A DNA stretch of 64,000 nucleotides from Tanypteryx hageni (taxonomy: Eukaryota > Arthropoda > Insecta > Odonata > Petaluridae). This document shows positions 45,531 to 57,504 of the stretch, piece by piece. How positions within the stretch are numbered: the stretch's first letter is position 1; each line of letters begins with the position of its first letter. The notes beneath the pieces were generated by a model, which had not been told where the DNA came from, made no database searches, and worked only from the letters and a program-made list of their open reading frames with translations. The translations under genes and the position numbers were made by a program. Where the stretch lies: positions 55,364,057 to 55,428,056 of the forward strand of contig CM054120.1 of assembly GCA_028673005.1 (NCBI GenBank), read 5' to 3'.

Positions 45531-47038
45531 GACCTCCATGTCCAACCAAATGCCACCTGTCTAAATAGACGAAAAGAGCAAGGCGGGTGAGAAGGTTGGG
45601 CCTCGTTAGCCACCCCCCGCAAGAAGAAAGTGAGTTGACCCGTGCAATGGTCCCCCAGGTGCTCCGCTCGCAGCGAGGCGTGCGGTTTACCCCTAGGTGG
45701 AACCTGGGTTCGCTCGGAAAGCCCTAAAAGCTCTGGACCACATCGAATGACTGTACCTCCTCCCCAAGGGGGAGTTTTCGATCACCAGCCAGAGCAACGG
45801 AAAGCTAGGGGAATATGTTGGTTAAAAGCCGCTAGACATAATCCAATGATCGATCGGTTTACTCTGCTGAGCTCCGCTCTGCTCGATCACCTCGCTGACT
45901 GACTGACTGGTCACTGAAACATATAAACAAACAGTAGAAGCAGCAACCAAGGACCTTTTAAAAGCCACTAATGACGTGACTGGAGTAACAGCACATTTAA
46001 GGGCTACAGAGGCAGCGAAGGTCCTTCGCAAAACAAACGGCTATAGTTGGGGTGGAGCTGAATATGAACAAGAAAGTTAACTCAGTTGGGTCTCCTTTGC
46101 TTACAATGGCAGGTAGAATACAAAAATCAATATTCAGGTCCAAGATATGCAGGCTCAAGTTCAATGGAATTGTATCAGCCTCAGGTGGTAAGCGAATTCG
46201 AACAGAACTAAGGATATTTGTAGCAGGTCATTCCCGACGAGCATGGCTCTCAATGAGAATACTAATAAAATCGCCCGATTCACAAGATCTCTTTGTAAAT
46301 AACTTAGGCTATTTCATCCGATTTAGACGATTATCACATGGAAGACGTAAGCTGAGGAATAAGTAAAAGCGGAAAATTATAGGAACCATCTCATGTTGGA
46401 AACGGAAAAAAATGATCCAAATATATCAAATGGAAAAATCTTTCATATACAAAAAGGCATATTTTGAAAAGAGTACAGAAATTCTGATAAGAGACAGAAG
46501 GGGTTCATCGAAATGTAATTGTTCCCAAGGTGCAAAAACAATATGGCCATATAGATAGAAATACATTATTCTTTTTCAGATAGGAAGGATGGAAATTCTC
46601 TCGTCGATATGGAGATATTGCACGTAAATTGTTGATCAGGATAGTTCACTGAATATTATACCCATCATACGACACACGGGATATGGAAATGTTGCACAAT
46701 TTGCAGAGCCTATGCCCATTATCTGACTTTTTCTAAAGAAGGTGATTTACAAGAATAAGTGAATTCACAGAGAAAAGCGAAATTATGAAGAATAATTTGA
46801 AATCTAATTTTCCAGCGTAAGGAAAAGTATTTACGCTCTATCGCAGTATTCGTGGAATAGAGGTAGGGCTGAGTCCGCAATTATCAACGATAATAGTTTA
46901 CCCGTGTGAGAAGAATTTTTATAAATGCATTGCAATTTTCTGATTACATATTATGAGGATGGAAATTTGTAAACATCATCAATTTCTCAGACGCGAAATA
47001 AATGTTGCTTGTATATGATATTTATACTATTTATATAC
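45531..47038. repeat. 5'UTR-A + L + satellite, unit 6
   Basis: The first L frame reads DLLKATNDVTG here (DLFRATNDVTG in unit 5). The second frame is 46052-46366, ending RRKLRNK. Confidence 0.8.
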
Positions 47039-49524
47039 ACCATACAGGATCATCTAAGGAAAATAAATAACACGAAAAAACATAAAAATTGTTTTTCAAC
47101 AATATAATGCATAAAAATGGAAAAAAGACTTGGAAACCTCCTACCTTTTACCGGATGTATTCTTCTTAAATGCGCTTATTGTATCAAAAAACTCTTAAAA
47201 GCACTCCCCTCTAAACAAACAAAAGATATACAGTTCGAAGGAAACATGCAACCAGCTAGAGGTATTATATCCTGGATGTTAATTGGCATACTAAAAATAT
47301 CACACGATAGTCGAGAAAATGTTTTTGGAGAAAACTTCAGCTCCTTCATCAGATTCAGACGAATATCACATGGAAAACTTAAGCTGCTGAATAAATAACA
47401 GCGGAAAATTTTAGGAACAACCTCAAGCTAAATACGGAAATAATGATCCAAATAAAACAAATAAAATATACCTTCCTATACATATATGCGTACAGTATAG
47501 TCCTGATTATCCGACCTCCGATTGCCCGACATTCGGTGTAATCTGACAGCCATAGGCAGCTCAATATCTGTGTCGAAAAATTATCGACTAATTCGGACAA
47601 ATTTTTGAAATTTAAAGCGAAATGCTATTATCTCATTGACAGCAAAGGATTGTTTGGTGCGAATATATACATAACTACGATGAAATAGTCTTAAATTTTA
47701 AATTACTCCCTTCCAATCTTTAGCTTCTGGGCATGAAGCTGCAGATACTAGGTATAAACGAATTAATGAGAGATGGTAATAATAAACCCATCATAGGATA
47801 GACAGAAACCGGAAACGTAGTACAAATTGGACCACCGGAACCAATTATCTGACTCTCGGTCATTAAGCCGGTTTACAAGAACAGGTGTAATCATAAACAT
47901 TGCAGAATAATTGCAAATCTCTTTTACCAGCGAAAATATTACACCAATAATGAGAATTTTTTTGGCCTCTGTGGTCTAAATTTGCGGGACAATAAATTAA
48001 GACATTTTTCCATTGCAACGTAGGAGAATGGAAATTTTCTAATGTCTTCAATTTAATCTTCTTGCAATAATTAGATGATTTCATGATGAATTTTTATGGT
48101 AAAAATATTAATATCTTCCACTAGTCCACAGTCACAAGTAGCACATAAATGCTACGAACATAAACCAAGAAAGATCAGTGAGCATTAAATGAATTCTGTG
48201 TTAACGTGGATAGTAAAAGAAATAATGGCATGCAAGATTTGGAATTTAACCTCTTACAGATGTGATGTATTTTTTAGGATTTCACTTAGGGTGTCATAAA
48301 AAAGAATCATAAGGACACCTCCCGACACTACATATTGACTTCATGAAATGACGTAGATAAATCCTTGGAAAATCTATTTTGGGAAATATCCGGCTAGAAT
48401 CCTTCCATTCAGACTAATATCATACAGAAATCTTAAGATACAGTAAAACTAACAAACGTAAAATTGTAGGACCCACCTCATGTTGAATAAACTGACAAAA
48501 ATTATCCAAATATTTCATACGGGATGTGCATACCACAAATGGGTTTGTTCGCATTGAAAATCGAACGGAAATATTGACGGATGAGAGAAAATTTGCAACG
48601 TAATGAAACTGTTACCAAACGTGCAACATTTATGATTCCATTTACAGAACAAAACAATCGTTCAATTCGGTGAGAAAAGTCGGCAAAACTCTCCTCCACA
48701 TTGAATAGATTGCACATAAGCTGTGGATAGGATTGTTTAGGGAATAATATATACACCATAGGATAGCTCGTAAATGGAATCGTTGCTGAAATTCGACGTA
48801 CCGAACCCATTACTTTTAACATCCTTTGAAATGCCGATTTACATGAAAAGAGGTGTTCACACAGAAACGCAGGACAATAGAAGTTAAGAGAAAATCTCTT
48901 TTTCCAACGAAAGGCAAAATATTTCCATGGAAAATGCCTCGAGATGAACACCAGCTTTCATCATGCCTTTCAGACCTAGATCACACGTTATATTTATGTC
49001 GCTGTATAAGTAGTAAGCAGAAAACTAGGTGTAGACACCGTTTTAAAAGGAGAAAAAGAATCCAATATATATAATGGAATATACATTCCATATACGAATA
49101 TTCGTATATAGAATACGGCTATGAGCCTTTGATGGATGTGTGCAGGATTCTATCGAAATATAACTCTGACTTTAACCGACAAAGAATTCCTTATAGTTAG
49201 CAATTATTTGTGTAAATTGAAGAGGAAGGACGGCATAAAATCTCCAATTACTTAATGTTTTGCACATAAACCTTAAGTCGGATTGTTTAGTAAAAAATCA
49301 CGCCCTCATATGACAGACAGCAAACGAAAATTTATTTCAAATTAGAAAACCCCAACGAATTACCTGATTTTGTCTAATGAAGCCGATTTACAATAGCAGC
49401 CATATTTACGCCGTAACAGCAAAAAATGCCGAATAATTTGAAATCTTTTCTTCCAGCGAAAGGAAATGTAGATATGCTCTGTCGCAGTTTTCCTAGAAGA
49501 TAGGTAGTAATGTGTACGCGATAT

Positions 49525-49761
49525 TATGCTCCCGGATGGGTTGCGTGTCCTGTAGGGTTCCTGACTGGCCCTCGTCAGTTTAAAAACCGTTTTTATGATC
49601 GGTTGTGTCATTGTCAATAAAACTTTGTCCAAAAAGAACTATTTAATGTCCTTGGGTATAGTAATATTTGTCCCAAATTTGTCTTAGGTGCCTTTTTGGC
49701 CGCTGGAGATATGATAAGCGGCATATTAGCGGTCTCTTAATGGGCTATCTAAAAGGTGGGG
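49525..49761 (-). pseudogene. gag-A N-terminal remnant, unit 7
   Basis: As unit 6, but AAGAACTATTTAATG at 49636 lacks two bases relative to AAGAACTTGTTTAATG and shifts the frame within LNKFF. Confidence 0.72.
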
Positions 49762-51267
49762 GATCCCCATGTCCAACCAAATGCCACCTGTCTAAATAGA
49801 CGAAAAGAGCAAGGCGGGTGAGAAGGTTGGGCCTCGTTAGCCACCCCCGCAAGAAGAAAGTGAGTTGACCCGTGCAAAGGTCCCCCAGGTGCTCCGCTCG
49901 CAGCGAGGCGTGCGGTTTACCCCTGGGTGGAACCTGGGTTTACTCGGAAAGCCCTAACAACTATGGACCACAGCGAATTAAGATACTTCCTCCTCAAGAG
50001 TGAGTTTTCGAAAACCAGCCAGAGCTATGGAAAGCTAGGCGAATATGTTGGTTGAAAGCCGTTAAACATAAGCCAATGATCGATCGGTTTACTCTGCTGA
50101 GCTCCGCTCCGCTCGCTCACTTCGCTGACTGACTTACTGGACACTCAAACATATAAAAAGAAAGAGAAGCAGCAACCAAGGACCTTTCCAGGGCCACCAA
50201 TGACGTGATTGGAGTAACGGCACATTTCAGGGCTACAGAGACAGCGAAGGTCCTTCGCAAAACAACCGTTATAATTGAGGTGGAGCTGAATAAGAACAAG
50301 AAAGTTAATTCAGTTGGGTCTCCTTTACTTACAATGGCAGGTAGAATACAAAAATCAATATTTAGGTCCAAGATATGCAGGCTCAAGTTCAATAGAACTG
50401 TATCAGCCTCATGTGGTAAGCGAATTCGAACAGAACTATTGATTTTTGTAGCAGGTCATTCCCGACGAGCATGGCTCTCAATGAGAATACTAATAAAATC
50501 GCACGATTCACAAGATCTCTTTGGAAATAACTTAGGCTCTTTCATCCGATTTAGAGGATTATCACATGGAAGACGTAAGCTGCGGAATAAGTAAAAGAGG
50601 AAAAATTATAGGAACCATCTCATGTTGGAAACGGAAAAAAATGATCCAAATATATCAAATGGAAAAATCTTTCATATACAAAAAGGCATATTTTGAAAAG
50701 AGTACAGAAATTCTGATAAGAGACAGAAGGGGTTCATCGAAATGTAATTGTTCCCAAGGTGCAAAAACAATACGGCCATATAGATAGAATTACATTATTC
50801 TTTTTCAGATAGGAAGGATGGAAATACTCTCGTCCATATGGAGATATTGAACGTAAATTGTTGATCAGGATAGTTCAATGAATATTATACTCATCATACG
50901 ACACAAGGGATACGGAAATGTTGCACAATTTGCAGAGCCTATGCCCATTATCTGACTTTTTCTAAAGAAGGTGATTTACAAGAATAAGTGAATTCACAGA
51001 GAAAAGCGAAATTATGAAGAATAATTTGAAATCTAATTTTCCAGCGTAAGGAAAAGTATTTACGCTCTATCGCAGTATTCCTGGAATAGAGGTAGGATTG
51101 AGTACGCAATTATCAACGATAATAGTTTACCCGTGTGAGAAGAATTTTTATAGATGCATTGCAATTTTCTGATTACAAATTATGAGGATGGAAATTTGTA
51201 AACATCAACAATTTCTTAGACGTGAAATAAATGTTGCTTGTATATGATATTTATACTATTTATATAC
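49762..51267. repeat. 5'UTR-A + L + satellite, unit 7
   Basis: A deletion near 50268 (AACAACCGTTATAATTGAGG) fuses the two L frames into one 129-codon frame (50205-50594). The 5'UTR-A end reads GACTGACTTACTGG, a decayed form of the GACTGACTGACTGG run. Confidence 0.8.
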
Positions 51268-52043
51268 ACCATACAGGATCATCTAAGGTAATAAATTAAC
51301 ACGAAAAACATAAAAATTATTTTTCAACAATATAATGCATAAAAATAAAAACAGACTTGGAAACCTCCTACCTTTTACCGGTTGTATTCTTCTTAAATGC
51401 GCTTATTGTATCAAAAAAACTCTTAAAAGCACTCCCCTCTAAACAAACAAAAGATATATAGTTCGAAGGAAACATGCAACCAGTTTGAGTTTAGAAGGAT
51501 AGATAAAATGTCTTCAATATAGGGAGATGGTACATGGACTGTGGATCGGGATTGTTCAGTGAATATTAAATCCATCATAGGACACAACGAAAATGGAAAG
51601 GTCGTACAAATTGGACTGCGTCTAAGGAAGCCGATTTACAGGAATAGGTGAATCAACTCAGAAAGCGAAAATTAGCAGAATAACTGGAATTCTCTTCTTT
51701 CAGCGAATGGAAAAGTAGTTGTGCTGCATCAAAATATTTCTGGAGGAGAGGTACGTCTATGTACGCAATTCTCTATTATAATAGATCTTGCGTTGGATAA
51801 AAATTTTTGTAGATGCATTGCAATTGTCAGACTCCTAAAAATGGGAGTGGAAATATGCAAGCATCTTCCATTTCACAGACGTGAAATAAATGGAAATATG
51901 TTGCGTGTATATGATATTTAAACAATATATACACCCCACAAAGGCTCGAACAAAGAAAAGAATATTAGGAACAGAACATAAGAAATGTTTATCAGTAGAA
52001 GAATGCATTAAAAATGGAGAAAAACCTGGAAACCACCTCCTCC
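51268..52043. repeat. Satellite type B, unit 8
   Basis: The frame present in units 1, 3 and 4 is destroyed here (ATAAAAACAGACTTGG near 51345, and TAGGGAGATGG at 51520). The junction to RT is CACCTCCTCC/TTATAGCC at 52043. Confidence 0.75.
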
Positions 52044-52250
52044 TTATAGCCGAGCTGCTCCCTAGGGATGACATTATTGGTTGCCAGATGATTGATAAAT
52101 TCCGGCAGGAGGAGGCGCTTCAATGCGTTCAGGAGTTAAAGCGGCCAATAACTGTCAACGGCATTGGAAGACAAGTTTGCTTTCGGGATGCCGATGATTT
52201 TAGCACTCTCTGACGCTGTTCTGGAGTGCATAAAAAGACTCGAATCGACA
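52044..52250 (-). pseudogene. RT fragment (element B), unit 8
   Basis: Reads NNVIPREQLGYK on minus (EQLGY is closer to the family's EQFGF than EQRGY of units 1-4). The YRPLSLL block is degraded to SYWPL-stop-LL. Confidence 0.65.
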
Positions 52251-53214
52251 CACAGCGAATGTTTAACTTGAAGTCCTCGCCGCACTTCTGCTGCAGAGTT
52301 TCTATGAATGCCGATTGATAGGCCTCACCTGAGGGAATGACGGTTGCTGAGCGGCGTTAGAAGCATCGCAAGCAGTAGCCTTTATTTTATTCGACACATT
52401 CTTGCTCCATTCCTGAAAATGTGCCTTGTTTTGGGATGGTTCTTCGCGTGTGGCAATCTACTGCGGGGCATCCCATTCAGGGGATTTCTCCGCTGGGGAA
52501 GACAGCTTCCTCTTTGGTGCCGAGTAGGAATTGGATGGTTCAGACTCCATAGGTTCAGGACGACACGGACTGACAAGGATTAAGTCAGTAGAGGGCGTTG
52601 CTGCAAAGGAGGACTCGGAATAAGCAGCGGCCTGAACTTGCAGGTTGTCAACCTCCGGAGAGGCAATAGTTTGTTGCTTAGGTGGAGTCAAACTCAGAAC
52701 AGAAGAGTTTCATCTTCTAGGAGATCGAGGACTCTGTTTCCATTGACTCGCTCGTGGATTTACTTGCCTGGGCACGAGTGGGATCGAGAGGGAAGGAGGG
52801 TGGTGGCCCAGCCTGTACGGCAGTCTGGGTATGCTCCATACTAGGGCAAGGGGTTTGGACAAGCAGTGCTGGAGATGGTGAAGACGGAAATTTCCGCTCT
52901 GCCATCTTGACTGACTTGGCGTTGCTTTTTCCTTTTGTCTTCTTCCCCTTGGCTTTGCCGGGTTTTGCGGAGTCAAAAGACCCCTGAAGGTTAGCCTGAA
53001 GGTGTTTGGTGGTGCAGGTTTCCTAATCAGACCCAGAGTTATCCCTCCCGGAGTGTAGCGAGATATTGCGCTGGTTTTTATACCTCGCAGAGTTCAACGT
53101 GGAGGTTAGTATTTCGGCCATCTACTCTCTTGAAGGCAAACAGTTCGCTATATGTCAAGCTCTTTTGCAGCTGCCCACGTAGCAGCATCTTAGACATCAT
53201 TGGGTGTATCCAAG
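52251..53214 (-). pseudogene. gag-B N-terminal part, unit 8
   Basis: The frame 52458-52691 keeps SAPKRKLSSPAEKSPE continuous with the upstream PPKQQTIASPEVDNLQVQ. In units 1-4 a stop replaces Gln (DNL-stop-VQ) and a frameshift follows. 52710-52976 (88 codons) is open across GRRQKEKATPSQSRW. The start ATG is lost (CAA for CAT at 53212-53214). Confidence 0.6.
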
Positions 53215-53731
53215 GTGCAACGTCAAACAGGGGAATAGTTCAGAAATAGCTGTCAGAGAGAGGGAAGTCATTTCAGGGGTAACGGAAGAAAGGGATTAAA
53301 ATAATGTGAAGGCAACAACACCAGCCAGATTACAGATGTCAGCAAGAGATCCGATTATAGAGCAAAGAGCGAAATCCTTTCAGGCCCACAAGAGAAGGAG
53401 AAGAATGCCCGGATGACGCTAAGCGAGTGAGAAGAAGGATTTACGTTAGCCTACACACAGATCGCGGCGCAACACAAAGGCAATAATTGACCCACTGACT
53501 CTTTGAGGACCAACCTGCAAAACCGGCCCTTTTCAGAGCAGCAAGAGGAGGAGTAGGAAAGCCGAAGTGGCGAAGCGGGTGAGAAGAAGGGAATCCGTCA
53601 GCCTTCTCCCGGATCGCGACACAACCATAATGCAAATATCAAACATCACATGTTTCTGAGACCGACCTGCGAAACGCAGGAAAATATGATCTTTAAAGAG
53701 CAAGAAGAGGAGAAGAAGAGAAGCAGGGGTA
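53215..53731 (-). mobile_element. 5'UTR-B, unit 8
   Basis: Tandem modules at about 53415-53470 and 53570-53625, slightly shorter than in units 1-4. GATCTTTAAAGAGC breaks the perfect inverted repeat. Confidence 0.58.
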
Positions 53732-53756
53732 GGGTTCCGATGGTGTAGTGGTTAGT
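53732..53756 (+). other. tRNA-like 5' half, unit 8
   Basis: A box and flanks are the same as in units 1-4 although the surrounding unit is diverged, so the fusion predates the split between units 8 and 1-4. Confidence 0.45.
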
Positions 53757-55043
53757 AAAAGGCAGCGGGCCCGGATCCTGCGCAAGGTGGATTTTGACAG
53801 TGTCGCCCGACCCCCTGTTTTTGAGGTTTGAGGAGACTGCGCAAATTCAGCTGATCCGTCCTTCAGAAGGGTCGTTAAGCCGTTGCCCACCTGGCGTTCT
53901 TTGTAAAAGCAGGAAAATGCCAGAACCGGGTTTTACGAGCTTTAGTGCCGCGTTGGAAATGACTAGCATAACTTCTCACGCAATGCGCGGCATTTGTAAT
54001 ATTGCCTCATTCGGGATTCCATCCATAATGGGTGCCTTGATGCGTAGCAGCTGTTTTTTGAATGGATAAGCACTTCTTCTGTACACGTAGGAGGTACTAT
54101 ATCGTAATCCTCCTAAGTTCAGTTTATTTTCAGGCTCCCCCAATCGGCTGGGAGTGGCGTGAGAAAGCTTTCTAAATAATTGGCCATTATTTCCACCTTT
54201 TCTCTGTGAGTAGTTGATTCATCTTTTGCAGTTCTCAAAGAGGATTCCCTGGTTAGTGGTCTACTAAGATTTCTAACGGAGCGCCAGATGGAACCATATT
54301 TTTGGGTGAGGTTGGAGGCGAACTTTTTCCAGGTTCAAGTCCTATATTCTTTTATGTCTAATGAAATTTCTCTTTCCATCCATCGAACCATTCTCCAGTA
54401 TCGCTTATCACCAGTCTTCTGGTTCACGCCGCATTTTTTTCCCCTGGCTATGAAAGACAAAATATCTCTAGGGAGTGCTAGGTGGTTGAATTGGCGTGCA
54501 CGGATTGTAGAAGAGGCCTGTTGTAGTGCCTTAATCATTTGTGAGGAGAATGATTCCGATAATTTATCTACCTCTTTGTTAGATTGGATGGTTTTTATTC
54601 CCGGAAGGGCATCTGTCAATGTTTTCCGTTATTTTTCCCAGTCAATGAGGTCGTATCGGAGTTATGGCATTTGAGGAGAAGCGTAGGTTTAACTCCAATG
54701 TGAAATATCACTGGGTTATGCTCGCAACTTAAAGCTGCAGCGGTGTAGAGCCCCATGGAAGTGTTTATGCCCTTATATGCTGCAATGTCAAGCGTTTGAT
54801 GAAAGCGAGTCGGATGATCGAGGGCGGTAAATATTCGATTGTTGGAGTCTGCTCAGCTTAGTAGCTTATTCCCATTCGGGTTATCCCTGATAAATTTCCA
54901 TGATGTATGTAAAGCTGAATAATAGCCGGCCGCAAGGACCGGGTCGTCAGTGTTACATATTCTAGTATGTTGCATTAAGAATTGCAAGAGCTCACGGTCT
55001 TATTTTTGACTCCTCCTTTAGCGATCCAAACGCAAATGCTCAT
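53757..55043 (-). pseudogene. ORF2-A, unit 8
   Basis: Linker frame 54335-54619 with KALQQASSTIRARQFNHLALP. A frameshift (CATTTTTTTCCCC for CATTTTGTTTTCCC, 54432) exposes QKTGDKRYWRM, which fits the linker family better than the frame used in other units. RT start near 54000 reads APIMDGIPNEA. Endonuclease ATG at 55041-55043. Confidence 0.75.
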
Positions 55044-55062
55044 TCCTCTGATGTTATTAAGT

Positions 55063-56561
55063 TTATGGGAAGTATTGTGCGGCTAAGTCAATAAGGAATG
55101 AAGAGAGATGGGCAAGTTGGTCTTGTAGGGCGTTGGTAATGCCTATTAGCATAGTTACTATTGGAAACATCGATAGATCTGTTCCGGAATGATTTGCTGA
55201 TGCTTTTTCCAAATTGGGATGGAGGTTTCGATGCATTTCTAGCCTTGGTCGTTTGGAGGTGCGTGGCGATGCTCGGATATTGATGTGCCCCAAAGATTCT
55301 GCTTCAGTGTTGTTGTGCCCTTCCGTGAGTCAAACCCTTTCGCTGGGGTAGGTCCCACTTCCGTAGGGGGTCTGTCAACTCGTGAGTTTTTAGTCGACGT
55401 AACGTGTTGGCTCTTTCGGTTTCCTTGGATGTGTTCGTATGCTCCTCTCATTTTCCCCAGTTGCTTCTTAAATATCGAGCATTTACTGGAGCATGAGGCG
55501 TGATCGCCCCCACAGTTAAAGCATGTAGCTGATGTGTCTAGTTGTTTGGTGCACTCCGTAATTTCGTGGGGGCCGGCACACATATTGCACCTAGGAGCGG
55601 CCGTACATTTTGTTGATCAATGTCCTTATCGGTTGCATCTATAGAACATTCTTCGTCTTTGGCATTTAAATGGTTGAATGTGCACTAAACTCCTTCTGAT
55701 GCTTTTATTGTTGCAGATATCAAACGGTGATATTATTGTACTTACCGTAATGGGATAACGATTTAATGACTCATTAGGATTTTTAGATATGTTTTGCACT
55801 CTGGTTACAGGGATCCCGCTAGCAATGAGATATACTTTGATATAATTTGTGTCAACGTTACAATGTAATCCTCTAACGTAGTATTGCATTGTTTCGTCTT
55901 TGCAGGCGTCCCATGTGCTAGTTTGAGCTATTTCGTCAGGTAGTATCCTGCCGACGTTGTCGAAGTCGTCCTTAGTTTGTACTTGAAGATTTGTTACCCC
56001 TTTGGTGTTTTTAATTTTAAAGTTTTGGTTCGCGCATTTTGATTGTATGGCTTTAAGAAATCGCTTAAAGTTAGCTATGGTGGGTGGTAGTTGTGACCTT
56101 GGAGCAGGTGTTACGGCAGAATTTGGAGTCTAGTCCTATGAGGGCATCGTATTTGTTGGTCAAAGGGACGGCTGCGTCTCCCTGTTGCCTTTTTCGTTTT
56201 TTTATAGTTTCGTCCAATGTTATAAGGGCTTTAGCATTTGTTGGCCCTTTGCTGGTGATTTGCTCGTGGGTGTTGGCTCAGCTTCGTCGAGTTTCTTCCT
56301 CGTCTTGTTCAATAATAAAATTATTATGCTCCCGGATGGGTTGGCTGTCCAGTAGGGTTCCTTACTGGCCCTCTTCAGTTAAAAACCGTTACCATTATCG
56401 GTTGTGTCATTGTCAATAAAACCTTATCCAAAAAGAACTTGTTTAATGTCCTTGGGTACATAAACATTTGTCCCAAATTTGTATTAGGTGCCTTTTTGTT
56501 CGGTGGAGATCTGTTAATCGGCAAATTAGCGGTCTCTTAATGGGCTATCTAAAAGGTGGGA
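55063..56561 (-). pseudogene. gag-A, unit 8 (intact knuckles 2 and 3)
   Basis: The frame 55239-55583 begins within knuckle 2, CNMCAGPHEITEC, which is intact here, and continues through knuckle 3, CFNCGGDHASCSSKC. Knuckle 1 has the two stops common to all copies. The frame 55626-55889 holds YYVRGLHCNVDTNYIKVYL and VTRVQN. The tail (55063-55293) ends DLAAQYFP. The N-terminal part is more decayed (stop after GVES at about 56131). Confidence 0.83.
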
Positions 56562-57433
56562 GACCACCATGTCCAACCAACTGCCAAATGTCTAAATAGA
56601 CGAAAAGAGGAAGGCGGGTGAGAAGATGGGGCCTCGTTATCCACCCCCGCAAGAAGAAAGTGAGTTGACCCGTGCATAGTTCCCCCAGGTGCTCGGCTCG
56701 AGGCGATGCGTGAGGTTTACACCTGGGTGGAACCTGGGTTCACTCGAAAAGCCCTAACAGCTCTGGACCACAGCGAATTACGGTACTTCCTCCCCAAGGG
56801 TGAGTTTTCGAAAACCAGCCAGAGCTATGGAAAGCTAGGGGAATATGTTGGTTGAAAGCCGTTAAACATAAGCCAATGATCGATCGGTTTACTCTGCTGA
56901 GCTCCGCTCTGCTCGCTCACTTCGCTGACTGACTGACTGGACACTAAAACATATAAAATAAAGAGAAGCAGCAACCAAGGACCTTTTCAGGGCCATCAAT
57001 GACGTGACTGGAGTAACAGCACATTTAAGAGCTACAGAGGCAGCGAAGGTCCTTCGCAAGGCAAACGTCTATAGTTGGGGTGAAGCTGAATAAGAACAAG
57101 AAAGTTAACTCAGTTGGGTCTCCTTTGCTTACAATGGTCAATATCGCAGGTAGAATACAAAACTCAATATTCAGGTCCAAGATATGCAGGCTCAAGATCA
57201 ATAGAACAGTTTCAGCCTCAGGTGGTAAGCGAATACGAACAGAACTAAGGATATTTGTAGCAGATCATTCCAGACGAGAATAGCTCTCAGTGAGAATACT
57301 AATAAAATCGCCCGATTTAATAGAAGATATCCTTTTGAAAGAACTTAGGCTACTTCATCAGATTTAGACGATTATCACATGGAAGACGTAAGCTGCCGAA
57401 TAAGTAAAAGCGGAAAATTATAGGAACCATCTC
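56562..57433. repeat. 5'UTR-A + truncated L, unit 8
   Basis: Has L frame 57080-57283. It is cut at the start of the satellite part. Confidence 0.8.
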
Positions 57434-57504
57434 TAGTTGATTTGGCTAAAGGAGTATTCTACTTTTGTTAGATTTGGCCAAAGTTATTGAGCTACTATCA
57501 ATTA
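57434..57504. other. 71 bp filler DNA at deletion junction
   Basis: Sequence not found elsewhere in the window. It contains two imperfect direct copies of GATTTGGC(T/C)AAAG (57439 and 57471, 32 bp apart). It replaces several hundred bp of satellite. Confidence 0.75.

Larger units (their letters stand above)
42807..47038. repeat. 4.23 kb unit 6
   Basis: Same composition as unit 5. It includes diverged satellite (to 45292) with minus frames 43147-43368 and 44269-44685, which are frame-disrupted versions of those in units 5 and 7. A 4 bp deletion near 43818 (CAAATAATC) breaks one. Confidence 0.9.
47039..51267. repeat. 4.23 kb unit 7
   Basis: Third copy. Its diverged satellite (47039-49524) keeps the 149-codon minus frame (48502-48951) seen in unit 5 but not in unit 6, arguing against selection on it. 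Confidence 0.9.
51268..57433. repeat. Macro-unit 8 (about 6.2 kb), least decayed
   Basis: Same block order as units 1-4 but diverged from them. It ends abruptly at CCATCTC (57433), where the rest of the satellite is replaced by a filler. Confidence 0.88.
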
